Below, in pieces: positions 15,632-24,472 of a stretch of DNA of 64,000 nucleotides (position 1 is the first letter of the stretch; each line of letters opens with the position of its first letter). Source of the DNA: Armatimonadota bacterium (GTDB lineage: Bacteria > Sysuimicrobiota > Sysuimicrobiia > Sysuimicrobiales > Kaftiobacteriaceae); assembly GCA_031459765.1 (NCBI GenBank), contig JAVKHY010000002.1, forward strand, positions 321,350-385,349, in the 5' to 3' direction. A model generated the notes under the pieces. That model saw only the letters and a list, made by a program, of their open reading frames with translations. It was not told where the DNA came from and ran no database searches. Made by a program: the position numbers and the translations under genes.

Positions 15632-16677
15632 CACGCCGCCCCCGCAACGCGCACCACGACGCGGCCGGCGGCGCGTCCCTCCCGGATCCGCTGCAGCGCC
15701 GTGTTGACCTCGGCCAGCTCCAGGACCTCGGAGATCACCGGACGCACCAGACCGCGCCCGACGAGGTCGATGGCCCGGGCCAGCTCCGGCCGGGTGAGGT
15801 AGCGGGAGCCGATGATGCTCACCTCGCGCAGGACGATCTGGTCGGTGGGGATCGTCGGCTGATGGGCCTCGTCGGTCGTGTAGCCCACCAGCACCATGCG
15901 CCCGCCCTTGCGCACCAGCCCCACGGCCAGGGCAGTGGAGGCGCCGCTGCCCACGCAGTCCACGACCAGGTCGGCCCCGCGTCCCCCGGTGACCTCCCGG
16001 CTCACCCCGGAGGCCTCCTCCGGTCGGACGGCGAGGTCCGCTCCCACCTGCCGCGCGGCGGCCAGCTGCGCCTGGCCGACGTCCACCGCCACGGTGCGGG
16101 CGCCGGCGGCACGGGCAAACTGGAGCGCGTGCAGCCCCACCCCGCCGGTGCCGATGACGACCACCGTCTCGCCGGCCCGAACCGCGCCCCGCGTCACCAC
16201 GGCGCGGTAGCCCGTGCCCAGGGCGCAGGACATCGCCGCGCCTTGTGGATCCGTGACGTTGGGGGGCAGCGGCAGCAGGTAGCCTTCGGGCACCGTCAGA
16301 TACTCCTGCAGCCCCCCGGGGGTGGTGAAACCCACCCATCCCCGCAGCGCGTCGCAGAGGTTCTCCTCGCCGGCCAGACAGTGGGGACAGCGTCCGCAGC
16401 CCCAGTAGTTGAACACGACGACCCGCTGGCCCACCGGCAGCGCCGTTCCCGGGCCGCGAGCGGCGACCTCCCCGACCACCTCGTGACCGGGGACGTGGGG
16501 AAGGACCTGTCGGGCCGAGAAGGGCATCCGTCCGTCAACGATCTTGAGGTCGGTGCGGCACAGGCCGCAGACCAGCACGCGGATCACGACCTCGCCGGGC
16601 CCCGGCACCGGCTCCGGCCGATCTGCGGGGACCAGCGGCTGGCCGAACCGCTCCACCACCATGCTGCGCACCGTCAC
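15631..16677 (-). CDS. Zinc-dependent medium-chain alcohol dehydrogenase
   Basis: A 348-residue MDR-family dehydrogenase. Catalytic zinc ligands are Cys in VCGLCRTDLK and the HE of VPGHEVVGE. The structural zinc site is CGRCPHCLAGEENLC. The NAD-binding motif is VVIGTGGVGLHA. The GTG start at 16677 overlaps the stop of the LivF gene (GTGA), indicating coupling. It oxidises an alcohol or reduces an aldehyde, presumably within the catabolic pathway served by the neighbouring transporters. Confidence 0.9.
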   Translation of the reverse strand: MTVRSMVVERFGQPLVPADRPEPVPGPGEVVIRVLVCGLCRTDLKIVDGRMPFSARQVLPHVPGHEVVGEVAARGPGTALPVGQRVVVFNYWGCGRCPHCLAGEENLCDALRGWVGFTTPGGLQEYLTVPEGYLLPLPPNVTDPQGAAMSCALGTGYRAVVTRGAVRAGETVVVIGTGGVGLHALQFARAAGARTVAVDVGQAQLAAARQVGADLAVRPEEASGVSREVTGGRGADLVVDCVGSGASTALAVGLVRKGGRMVLVGYTTDEAHQPTIPTDQIVLREVSIIGSRYLTRPELARAIDLVGRGLVRPVISEVLELAEVNTALQRIREGRAAGRVVVRVAGAA

Positions 16678-17378
16678 ACCCCCAGATACCGTTGCCTGAT
16701 CTCGTCTTCGGCCTGCAGGCGCTCGGGATCTCCGTCGAAGACGACCCGCCCCTTGCTCATGACGTAGACGTGGTCGGCCAGGCGTAGCGCCAGGGCCAGG
16801 TTCTGCTCCACCATGAGCATGGAGAGGCCCTGCTGCTTCAGCTCCAAGAGGATCCGCGCCAGATCCTGGACCAGCAGCGGCGCCAGGCCCTCGGAGGGCT
16901 CGTCCATGATCAGGAATCGCGGGTTCGTCATCAGCGCCCGGGCGATGGCCAGCATCTGCTGCTCCCCGCCGCTGAGCTTGTTGCCCCGGTGGTGGGCGCG
17001 TTCCCGGAGGCGCGGGAAGACATCGAAGATATGCTCGAGGGTCCACCCGTCCCGGGCGCCGCGCCGCGCCGCCACGGTGAGATTCTCCAGCACGCTCAGG
17101 GAGGGGAAGATCCGGCGCCCCTGGGGCACGAGCCCGATACCCTGCTGGGCGATGGCGTGGGAGGGGAGCGCGGTGATCTCCCGGCCCTCGTAGTAGATGG
17201 CTCCCCGCCGCGGCGGCGTGAAGCCCATCACCGAGCGGATGAGGGTGGTCTTGCCCATGCCGTTGCGCCCGAGGACGGCGACGAGCCGGCCGGGGAGGAC
17301 CCGCAGGGAGACGCCCTGGAGGATGTAGCTCTCCCCGTAGTAGGTGTGGATCTCGTCCACCTGCAGGGCCGCCGTCAT
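16674..17378 (-). CDS. livF: Branched-chain-amino-acid-type ABC transporter ATPase LivF, system 1
   Basis: A 234-residue ATP-binding subunit of the HAAT (LivF) class. Walker A is GRNGMGKT at 37-44, the signature LSGGEQQ starts at 135, Walker B FLIMDEPSEGLAP at about 155 and the H-loop region is lacking His (MLMVEQNLALAL), the normal LivF form. It energises import together with LivG, LivH and LivM encoded in the same run. HAAT systems carry leucine-type amino acids but also amides, urea and aromatic acids, so the substrate is not set by this gene. Confidence 0.93.
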   Translation of the reverse strand: MTAALQVDEIHTYYGESYILQGVSLRVLPGRLVAVLGRNGMGKTTLIRSVMGFTPPRRGAIYYEGREITALPSHAIAQQGIGLVPQGRRIFPSLSVLENLTVAARRGARDGWTLEHIFDVFPRLRERAHHRGNKLSGGEQQMLAIARALMTNPRFLIMDEPSEGLAPLLVQDLARILLELKQQGLSMLMVEQNLALALRLADHVYVMSKGRVVFDGDPERLQAEDEIRQRYLGV

Positions 17379-17393
17379 CGTCCTACGCCGCGC

Positions 17394-18158
17394 TCACAGT
17401 CCGGCTCCAAGATAGATCTGCTGCACGTCGGCGTTGGCCTGGATCGTGCCCGGTGTTCCTTCGGCCAGCACGCGTCCCAGGTGCATGACGGTGATCACCT
17501 CCGCCACCTCGAAGGCCACGTCCATGTCGTGCTCGATGAGCAGCACCGTGATCCGGGGATCGAGCCCCCGCACGAGGCGGGTCAGCACCCGGGCCTCGGC
17601 GGGCGACAGGCCGGCCGTGGGTTCGTCGAGGAGCAGCAGCTTCGGCCGACCGGCCAGGGCCAGCAGGACCTCGATCTGCCGCTGCTCGCCGTGGGAGAGG
17701 CTGCGCACGGTCTCGCCCCGCCGTTCCCACAGCCCGGCGGTATCCAGCAGCCGCCGGGCATCGTCCACGAGGTCACCGTGGGCATGGACGGGGCGGCGGG
17801 GATCGTATTTTCTCCCGTCGGTGCCCAGCAGGGCCAGCAGGACGTTCTCCAGGACGGAGAGGCGGGGGAAGAGGGTCGTGATCTGGTAGGTCCGTCCCAG
17901 GCCCAGCGCCGTCCGGCGGTAGCTGGGGAGCCCGGTGATGTCGCGACCGAAGAAGAGGATCCGGCCCGCGCTGACCGGCAGTTCCCCGCTGATGAGATGG
18001 AACAGCGTCGTTTTGCCCGCGCCGTTGGGCCCGATGATGGCCCGGCGCTGACCCTGCTCCACACGAAGGTTGACGCGGTCCACGGCCCGCAGCCCGCCGA
18101 AGTCCTTCGTCACGGACTCCAGGACAAGGCAGGGGGCGCCCTGCGCCCCGGTGGCCAT
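17394..18158 (-). CDS. livG: Branched-chain-amino-acid-type ABC transporter ATPase LivG, system 1
   Basis: A 254-residue LivG-class ATPase. Walker A is GPNGAGKT (43-50), the signature is LSHGEQRQIEV and Walker B LLLLDEPTAGLSP with VLLIEHDMDVAFE after it. The C-terminal extension (LGRVLAEGTPGTIQANADVQ then QIYLGAGL) is characteristic of LivG. ATG 18158 is chosen because homologues start there; the frame is open further upstream through the isochorismatase gene. It forms a heterodimer with LivF. Confidence 0.93.
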   Translation of the reverse strand: MATGAQGAPCLVLESVTKDFGGLRAVDRVNLRVEQGQRRAIIGPNGAGKTTLFHLISGELPVSAGRILFFGRDITGLPSYRRTALGLGRTYQITTLFPRLSVLENVLLALLGTDGRKYDPRRPVHAHGDLVDDARRLLDTAGLWERRGETVRSLSHGEQRQIEVLLALAGRPKLLLLDEPTAGLSPAEARVLTRLVRGLDPRITVLLIEHDMDVAFEVAEVITVMHLGRVLAEGTPGTIQANADVQQIYLGAGL

Positions 18159-18169
18159 CCTCCGGCCTC

Positions 18170-18895
18170 CTATCCCTCCGCCGCCGCCCGGGCCCCGAGC
18201 ACCTCCAGGATCTCGTCGGTGGTCAGGACCCACCCCAGGCAGCGGCTCACGTTCTCCAGCCCGAAGCGGTGCAGGTCGGGTCCGTACATGCTGGCCACGG
18301 CGTCGCGGGCCACGATCACCGCGTAATCGCGGTTGAAGGCGTCGAAGGCCGTGCACAGGACGCAGGTGTTGGTGTTGATGCCGGCGAGGATCACCGTCCG
18401 AATGCCGCGCGTGCGGAGCACGAACTCGAGATCGGTGCCGTAGAAGGCCGAGAGCCGCTTCTTGCTCCGGATCACGTAATCGGCCGGCTCCGGCCCCAGC
18501 TCGGGGAGGATCTCGGTCTGCACGCTGCCTTCCAGGTTGTGGCCGCGGATGGTGCTCCGCCGGCCCGGGGTGAGCGTCTGCGCCGCCTCCTCCACCGCCC
18601 GCCAGAAGGGGTTGGTCATGCTGTCGGCGCCGGGATACGGGATGCGCCGGTGGGTCATCACCACATGCACGACCGGCACTCCCGCCGCGCGCGCCCCCCG
18701 GACCAGACGGGCCAGGGCGCCGCGCACGGCGGGAACCTCCTCCGGTGCCACCGGCATGGTGGCCACGTCGGGATCCAGGTGGCCCCGATGCGCGTCCACC
18801 AGCACCAGGGCCGTGGCCGTCGGGTCCACGCTCAATCGGGCGCGGACGGCGGCCAGCATCTCCCGGCGGTCCGGAACGGTCTCTTCCTGTCCCAT
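18170..18895 (-). CDS. Isochorismatase-family cysteine hydrolase (amidase-like)
   Basis: A 241-residue protein with the Asp-Lys-Cys triad of the family: Asp in LVLVDAHRGHL, Lys in VIRSKKRLSAF and Cys in INTNTCVLCTAF. Relatives include N-carbamoylsarcosine amidase, maleamate amidase, ureidoacrylate amidase and nicotinamidase, all of which hydrolyse a small amide. It lies between livG and livK of transporter system 1, an unusual position that suggests it acts directly on the imported compound. Its start ATG 18895 is 22 bases from the LivK stop. The precise substrate cannot be inferred. Confidence 0.88.
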   Translation of the reverse strand: MGQEETVPDRREMLAAVRARLSVDPTATALVLVDAHRGHLDPDVATMPVAPEEVPAVRGALARLVRGARAAGVPVVHVVMTHRRIPYPGADSMTNPFWRAVEEAAQTLTPGRRSTIRGHNLEGSVQTEILPELGPEPADYVIRSKKRLSAFYGTDLEFVLRTRGIRTVILAGINTNTCVLCTAFDAFNRDYAVIVARDAVASMYGPDLHRFGLENVSRCLGWVLTTDEILEVLGARAAAEG

Positions 18896-18917
18896 GGCGC
18901 CTCGCCCCCGCCGGGGA

Positions 18918-20174
18918 TCAGGGCCGCAGGGGCGGATAGTCCCGGCTGTAGACGGGCTGCCTGAGGAACTCCTCCGGGTCGTATTTCCAGAACTGCGAGA
19001 CGTTGGGATAGGTGAAGATCACCGTGTTCTGCAGCAGCCCGCCGCGCCGCTCCACCCGCCGGATGTAGATGTTCTGCACGGGGTTGGCGTAGGCGTCCAG
19101 CCGCACCGGCCCGCGGGGAGCGTCGGCGATCGTAACCCGCCGCAGCGCGGCGAGGAAGGCCTGGGCGTCCTCCACGTTGCCGCGGACGGCCTGCAGCGCT
19201 TCGAAGATGAACCGCGCCCCGGTATAGGCGTTCTCCGAGTAGTAGGAGGGCGAGCGCTGCGTCTTCTTGGAGTAGGCGCTGGCGAAGGCGCGGTTCTCCG
19301 GCGTGCTCAGCGCCGCGCTGTAGTGCAGGGCGGTGATCACGTCCAGGGCCTCGTTGCCCATCTGCGGGAGCACGTGCTCGTCGGTCAGCGTGCCGCCTCC
19401 GATCAGCGGGATCCGCCCCTTCAACCCGAACTCCTGGTACTGGCTGAGGAAGCGCAGCGCGTCGGCGCCCGAGAAGATGGCGTAGACGGCGTCGATGTCC
19501 CGCCGCAGCTGCGAGAGGTAGGGGCCGTAGTCCGGGGCGCCGATAGGCGGCCACAGTTTCTGCACGATGCGGCCGCCGTTTTCCTCGAAGGTCCGCTGGA
19601 ACCCGCCCACGTTCTCATGGCCGAAGGCGAAGTCGTAGCCGATGGTGGCGATCCGCCGGTAGGAGGTGTTCTTGGCCACCCACTCCCCGAAGGGCTGGTT
19701 GGGCTGGCTGCTGGTCCACCCTACCCGGACGATGTAGGGCGTGCGCCGCCGCTGGGTGATGTCGTCGGCGGAGACGATGGGGAAGATCGTCGGGATTTTG
19801 TTGCTGTCCACGAAATCCCGCAGGGCCAGGCCGGAGCTCGCGGTGAGGGGACCGACGAGCATGGAGACGCGATCCTGCTCCACCAGCCTGCGCGCCTTCG
19901 TCAGGGTGTTGGCCGGGGCTCCGACGTCGTCTTCCACGATCACCTCCACCCGGCGCCCGGCCACCGCATTCCCGTGCTCCTCCCAGAACATCAGGAAGCC
20001 GTTGATCATGTCCCGGCCGTTGGCGGCGAACACGCCCGTGGTGGGCGCAATGAAACCGATGCGGATGGGACGGGGCTGTGACGCCGCCGGCGGGCCCGCC
20101 CACAGGCCGACCGCCAGGACGATCCCTATCACCGTGAGCGCGGTCAGACGCTTCACCGTCGCCTTGCTCTCCAT
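18918..20174 (-). CDS. livK: Periplasmic substrate-binding protein of Liv-type ABC transporter, system 1
   Basis: A 418-residue extracytoplasmic binding protein with a signal peptide (LTALTVIGIVLAVGLWAG) and the type-I periplasmic fold opening IRIGFIAPTTGVFAANGRDM. Typical features follow, such as GPLTASSGLALRDF and IATIGYDFAFGHEN. It is the specificity subunit of the LivFGHM system here. GAGGAGGTGGAAGGAGC precedes ATG 20174. The binding-site residues cannot be matched to leucine by eye; relatives of this type bind amides, urea and aromatic acids as well as amino acids. Confidence 0.9.
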   Translation of the reverse strand: MESKATVKRLTALTVIGIVLAVGLWAGPPAASQPRPIRIGFIAPTTGVFAANGRDMINGFLMFWEEHGNAVAGRRVEVIVEDDVGAPANTLTKARRLVEQDRVSMLVGPLTASSGLALRDFVDSNKIPTIFPIVSADDITQRRRTPYIVRVGWTSSQPNQPFGEWVAKNTSYRRIATIGYDFAFGHENVGGFQRTFEENGGRIVQKLWPPIGAPDYGPYLSQLRRDIDAVYAIFSGADALRFLSQYQEFGLKGRIPLIGGGTLTDEHVLPQMGNEALDVITALHYSAALSTPENRAFASAYSKKTQRSPSYYSENAYTGARFIFEALQAVRGNVEDAQAFLAALRRVTIADAPRGPVRLDAYANPVQNIYIRRVERRGGLLQNTVIFTYPNVSQFWKYDPEEFLRQPVYSRDYPPLRP

Positions 20175-20211
20175 GCTCCTTCCACCTCCTCGCCTTGGGT
20201 CTGTCCGCCCT

Positions 20212-21249
20212 TCATGCCCCTTCCTGTTCCGGTTCCGTGGCCTGTTCCGCGACGACGCCCCCCGGCCGCGCGCCGGCGGCTTCGGGCGTCCCCGAAGCCG
20301 CCGGTCTCGCCCGCCGCCCCGCCAGGGTGAGGGCCTTCCCCAGCAGGCCCTCCGGAGCGTGGAGGACCGTGACGATGAAGACGATGCCCAGGATGAGCAG
20401 CCAGCGCTGGGCGTAGGCGCTGACCAGGTTGCGCAGGAAGACCACGACCCCTGCCCCCAGCACGGGACCGAACAGCGTGCCGGAGCCGCCCAGGATGACC
20501 ATCAATACCTGTTCCGCCGAGGCCGTGATGTGCAGGTCGGTGGGACTGACAAAGCCGTTGTAGGCGGCGTAGAGGGTTCCGGCCAGCCCGCCGGTGGCGC
20601 CGGCCAGGATGAACGCCAGGTACTTGTGCAGCCAGGTGTTGTACCCCAGCATGCGCATGCGCCCCTCCGATTCCCGGATGCCCTGCAGGGCCAATCCGAA
20701 GGGGGAGAGGGTGAGCCGGTAGAGGAGGAAGGCCGCCGCCGCGCAGACGAGGAGGATGAAGTAGTAGAGGGCGACGGGGTCGCGCAGCGGCCACCCGAAT
20801 CCCAGGTCTACGGCCGGAATCCCGGGCAGTCCGTTGTCTCCTCCCGTCATCGACACCCAGCGATAGGCCAACCCCCACGTGCCCATGCCTAGGGCCAGAG
20901 TAATGATCAGAAAGTACACGGCCGTGGCCCGCATGGCCAGGAGCCCGAAGAGCGCGGCGAGGACGGCGGCGGCCAGGACGCCGGCCCCCATCGCCGTCAG
21001 GGATCCCGTCTGGAGGCGCTGCGCCACCACGCCCATGGTGTACGCGGCCGTGCCGAAGTAGGCGGCGTGCCCGAAGGAAACCAGCCCCGTGTACCCCAGG
21101 AGCAGGTCGAGGCTCATCGCCGCCAACCCGTAGACCAGCGTCAGGATCAGCAGATGGGTGAAATAGACCGGCACGAGCTGCGGGATGAGCAGCAGCGCCA
21201 GCCCCCCTCCGATCAGGAACCACGGCGCTCGACGACGCCGGTGCCTCAT
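20212..21249 (-). CDS. livM: Liv-type ABC transporter permease LivM, system 1
   Basis: A 345-residue inner-membrane permease with eight or more hydrophobic segments. LivM features are MSLDLLLGYTGLVSFGHAAY, the ...GGDNGLPGIP loop and the cytoplasmic coupling helix ESEGRMRMLGYNTWLHKYLA. The C-terminus is a Pro/Ala/Gly-rich tail. It starts three bases after the LivH stop, with GAGGA inside the LivH end as Shine-Dalgarno. It pairs with LivH to form the translocation pore. Confidence 0.92.
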   Translation of the reverse strand: MRHRRRRAPWFLIGGGLALLLIPQLVPVYFTHLLILTLVYGLAAMSLDLLLGYTGLVSFGHAAYFGTAAYTMGVVAQRLQTGSLTAMGAGVLAAAVLAALFGLLAMRATAVYFLIITLALGMGTWGLAYRWVSMTGGDNGLPGIPAVDLGFGWPLRDPVALYYFILLVCAAAAFLLYRLTLSPFGLALQGIRESEGRMRMLGYNTWLHKYLAFILAGATGGLAGTLYAAYNGFVSPTDLHITASAEQVLMVILGGSGTLFGPVLGAGVVVFLRNLVSAYAQRWLLILGIVFIVTVLHAPEGLLGKALTLAGRRARPAASGTPEAAGARPGGVVAEQATEPEQEGA

Positions 21250-21252
21250 GGC

Positions 21253-22107
21253 TCATCCTCGGCCGAAGAGCCCCGTCGGCCGGAGGGCCAGGATGACCGC
21301 CATTGGGACGAACAGGGTGAAGTAGGACAGTTCGGGGAACAGGGCCTTCCCGAAGTTGTCCAGGACGCCGACCAGCATGCTGCCGACCAGCGCACCCTTG
21401 AGGCTTCCCAGCCCTCCGATGATCACAACGGCGAAGGCCAGCGGGAGGACGTCGCTGTCCAGGCCGGGGTACGCCCCCAGGAACGGGGCGCCCATGACGC
21501 CCCCGAATCCGGCCAGGGCCGCGCCGAAGGCGAACATGCCGGTCAGGATCGGGGCCACATTGATCCCCAGCCCGCGCGCCATCTCCTGGTCGTCCACGGC
21601 GGCCCGGACGACGGCGCCCAGTCGGGTCCGTTCCAGCACCAGCCAGATGACCACGGCGACGGCGGCGCCCACCAGCAACACGGCCAGGCGGTAGGCCGGA
21701 AAGAACGCCGGTCCCAGGGTCACGGCCCGGGCCAGCGGCGCCGGCGTGGCCAGGCGCTGCGGGTCTCCTCCCCACAACCACAGGGCCAGGTCGGCGAAGG
21801 CGAAGGAGAATCCCATCGTCAGCAGGACCTGGGCCTGCTCCTGCCGGTAGAAGCGCGCCAGGAACAGTCGCTGCATCACCGCGCCGATCAGGGCCAGCGC
21901 GACGATGGCCGCCAGCAGAGCCAGACCGAAGTGTCCCGTCCGCCTGACCACCGTCAACCCGATGTACGCGCCGAGCAGGTAGTAAGACCCGTGGGCGATG
22001 TTGACGATGCGCATCAGCCCGAAGATCAGCGACAGGCCGCTGGCCATGAGAAAGAGCAGCGCGCCGAAGGAGAGCCCGTTGAGGGTCTGGCCCAGCCAGA
22101 ACGCCAT
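21253..22107 (-). CDS. livH: Liv-type ABC transporter permease LivH, system 1
   Basis: A 284-residue permease starting MAFWLGQTLNGLSFGALLFL, followed by GLSLIFGLMRIVNIAHGSYY, the LivH signature. The coupling helix is AAVDDQEMARGLGINVA, and FAVVIIGGLGSLKGALVGS and PTGLFGRG occur near the end, all standard. GGTGAGG precedes ATG 22107. It forms the pore with LivM encoded three bases downstream. Confidence 0.93.
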   Translation of the reverse strand: MAFWLGQTLNGLSFGALLFLMASGLSLIFGLMRIVNIAHGSYYLLGAYIGLTVVRRTGHFGLALLAAIVALALIGAVMQRLFLARFYRQEQAQVLLTMGFSFAFADLALWLWGGDPQRLATPAPLARAVTLGPAFFPAYRLAVLLVGAAVAVVIWLVLERTRLGAVVRAAVDDQEMARGLGINVAPILTGMFAFGAALAGFGGVMGAPFLGAYPGLDSDVLPLAFAVVIIGGLGSLKGALVGSMLVGVLDNFGKALFPELSYFTLFVPMAVILALRPTGLFGRG

Positions 22108-22178
22108 GCCCTCACCTCACCGGCACAGGAGCCGGTCCTGCCCCGTGTGCCGAACGTGCACGCCGTCCACCCGACGCC

Positions 22179-23438
22179 TCACTCCCACCAGTACGCCGGA
22201 TGCTCGCAGAGGGTGAACCGCTCCGCCCCCTTGTCCGTGATGCAGATGTTCTCCTCCAGCCGCACCGTCTGTTCCAGCCCGGGGAAGCCGCTGAAGGTCT
22301 CGATGGCGAAGTACATGTTCTGCTTGATCGGGGCGGGGTGTTTGAAGGAGTAGGCCCGGGAGACCCACATCCCCTCGTACAGCGACAGGCCGATGCTGTG
22401 GGCGAATTGCTGCAGGCTGACGCTGCCGTACTTGTCGTCGTCGTACTCGGGGAATTTGGCCGCGACATCGGCCGTCGTGGCCCCGGGCTTCATGGCCTCG
22501 ATCCCGGCGTACAGCGAGTCGTAGCAGCGCTTGTAGAGATCCTTCTCCTTGGGGGTCGGCTTGGCCGCCACCTTCCAGCACCGGACGAAATCGATGAAGT
22601 ACCCGCCCGGGCCCACGGCGTTGATGTCCACGATCATCAGGTCGCCCTGGCGGATGATCTTATCGGTGTGCCAGCGCCGGTAGGGGCTGGTGTTGCCGCC
22701 GCTGGCCACAATGATGTCGTAGACGAAGTCGAAGCCGCTGCGGTAGAGGAACTCGTTGACCCGGGCGCAGATCTCCGACTCCCGGACGCCGGGTTTCGCC
22801 CACTCGTGCATGGCCATCCACATCGCCGCGTCGCCGTGGGCCGCGGCGATCTTCAGGCACTCCAGCTCGTCGGGGGTCTTGATCACCCGCGCCGCGGACA
22901 TCGCCGGCCAGGCGTTGACGATGTTCAGGCCCAGCCCGGTGAGGGCCTGATAGGCCATCATGTCCATCACGTCGATGCCGATGCGCTCTCGGGCCACGCC
23001 CCGCTCCTGCAACACATCGGCCACGCTCTGGGCCATGCGCTGGGCCATCTCGGGCTCGGCGCCCTCGGCCCACTTCCAGGTGATCGCCGGCCGAATCTCT
23101 CCCTCCAGCCACGGGGCGTCGATCTGGGCGCAGACCATGTCCGAGCCCACGGTCTCGAACAGGACCGGCTTGCCCTCCCGCGGCAGGACGCAGTACCGGA
23201 TGAAGATGTTGTTCTTCCAGTTGCCCTGCCAGACGCCGGTGACGTAGCGCACGTTCTCGCCGACGAAGAGCACCATGGCGCCCAGGTTGTGCCGCTCCAT
23301 CTGCTCGCGGGCCCGGGCCAGGCGGTCGGCGCGCATGCGGGTGAAGTCCACCCGCCCCTGCCAGTCCGTGGCCGTGGTGCTGAAGACACGGCGCGGCTGG
23401 TATTCGTGATACCCCTGCAGGAACTCGTGATATCCCAT
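22179..23438 (-). CDS. M24 metallopeptidase, copy B
   Basis: A 419-residue M24-family protein with all five metal ligands: two Asp in IVDINAVGPGGYFIDFVRCW, His in QFAHSIGLSLYE, Glu in YFAIETFSG and Glu in RLEENICI. Compared with copy A at 14402-15631, it has a longer loop between the two Asp ligands and a different N-terminal domain (MGYHEFLQGYHEYQ), so the two are probably not recent duplicates. ATG 23438 follows GGAGGGGTGACC. It is an Xaa-Pro dipeptidase or related hydrolase, and the presence of two M24 genes with two Liv systems suggests that each handles a related compound. Confidence 0.87.
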   Translation of the reverse strand: MGYHEFLQGYHEYQPRRVFSTTATDWQGRVDFTRMRADRLARAREQMERHNLGAMVLFVGENVRYVTGVWQGNWKNNIFIRYCVLPREGKPVLFETVGSDMVCAQIDAPWLEGEIRPAITWKWAEGAEPEMAQRMAQSVADVLQERGVARERIGIDVMDMMAYQALTGLGLNIVNAWPAMSAARVIKTPDELECLKIAAAHGDAAMWMAMHEWAKPGVRESEICARVNEFLYRSGFDFVYDIIVASGGNTSPYRRWHTDKIIRQGDLMIVDINAVGPGGYFIDFVRCWKVAAKPTPKEKDLYKRCYDSLYAGIEAMKPGATTADVAAKFPEYDDDKYGSVSLQQFAHSIGLSLYEGMWVSRAYSFKHPAPIKQNMYFAIETFSGFPGLEQTVRLEENICITDKGAERFTLCEHPAYWWE

Positions 23439-23440
23439 GG

Positions 23441-24472
23441 TCACCCCTCCCTCTGCACCGGAACACTGACCTGCAACAGTTTGGCGGCGGTCCCGCCCAG
23501 GACGGCTCCCGCGGCCTCGGGCGGCAACCGCAGACGCCGCACGTGGCCCACGGGATCGGTCTGGGCCATGTCGTAGGGCGCATCGCTGCCCAGCGCCACG
23601 CGCTCCGCTCCCACCACATCCACGAGGAAGCGCAGCGCCCGATCGCTGTGCGTGACCGTGTCGAAGATGAAACGCCGCAGGTAGGCCGACGGCGGCTGGG
23701 CCACGGCATCGCGGCACTCCGGTCGCCGGCTGTGGGCGTGATCGAGGCGGCCCACCACAAAGGGCAGCACGCCCCCGCCGTGGGCCAGGATCACGGGGAC
23801 GTCGGGATAGCGGTCCAGGACCCCGGCATAGATCAGCCGCGCCGCCATCAGCGCCGTCTCCGTGGGAAACCCGATGGTATTGGCCAGGTGGAAGCGCCCC
23901 AGCGCCTCGGGATCCAGGTGATGCTGGGGATGGGTGAAGACCGGCACGGCGCGGGATTGGGCGAACTCCCACAGCGGCGCAAACTGCGGGTCGTCGAGGT
24001 ACACGCCGCGGACGCTGCTGCCCACGTACACACCGCGCATCCCCAGCGGGCCCAGGGCGCGCTCGGCCTCGCGGAGGGCCAGCGACACGTCCTGCAGCGG
24101 CAGCGTGGCCGCCCCGAGAAAGACGTCGGGATAGGCCCGGCAGATCTCGGCGATCCCGTCGTTGAAGGCCTCGGCCAGCACCCGGCCCAGGTCCGGAGGC
24201 GCCCAGTAGACCATGGGCGGGGACAGGGACAGGACCTGGAGATCGATACCCTGCTCGGCGACCGCGGCCCGGCGCGCGTCCACATCGACAAACTGCGGCC
24301 CCAGGGGGATCGGCGGGTGGCCGGGCATGGTCAGCCGCTCCGTCCCATCCCGCACGCTCACTGTGGCCCCGTAGGGCTGTCCCCGCCGGCGCACCAGCTC
24401 AACGAAGCCCCGGGGAAAGAAGTGGCTGTGCAGGTCGATGACCGGCGTCGCGGCCATGGATCGCGCCGTCAC
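23441..24472 (-). CDS. Amidohydrolase-2 (ACMSD-type) metal-dependent hydrolase or decarboxylase
   Basis: A 343-residue TIM-barrel protein. Metal ligands are HxH in VIDLHSHFFP, His in PVFTHPQHHLDP and the Asp in LGSDAPYDMA; LAHGGGVLPF carries a further conserved His. Members include aminocarboxymuconate semialdehyde decarboxylase, gamma-resorcylate decarboxylase and hydratases in aromatic catabolism. The GTG start at 24472 overlaps the stop of the HMGL gene (GTGA); an ATG five codons later is possible. It ends two bases before the M24 copy B start. It probably decarboxylates or hydrolyses a ring-opening product. Confidence 0.85.
   Translation of the reverse strand: MTARSMAATPVIDLHSHFFPRGFVELVRRRGQPYGATVSVRDGTERLTMPGHPPIPLGPQFVDVDARRAAVAEQGIDLQVLSLSPPMVYWAPPDLGRVLAEAFNDGIAEICRAYPDVFLGAATLPLQDVSLALREAERALGPLGMRGVYVGSSVRGVYLDDPQFAPLWEFAQSRAVPVFTHPQHHLDPEALGRFHLANTIGFPTETALMAARLIYAGVLDRYPDVPVILAHGGGVLPFVVGRLDHAHSRRPECRDAVAQPPSAYLRRFIFDTVTHSDRALRFLVDVVGAERVALGSDAPYDMAQTDPVGHVRRLRLPPEAAGAVLGGTAAKLLQVSVPVQREG

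Noticed and set aside
12037-23438. A creatinine/creatine degradation pathway (creatinase, hydantoinase, carbamoylsarcosine amidase)
   Set aside because: Both M24 proteins retain all five metal ligands, which creatinase lacks. The remaining similarity is only at family level.
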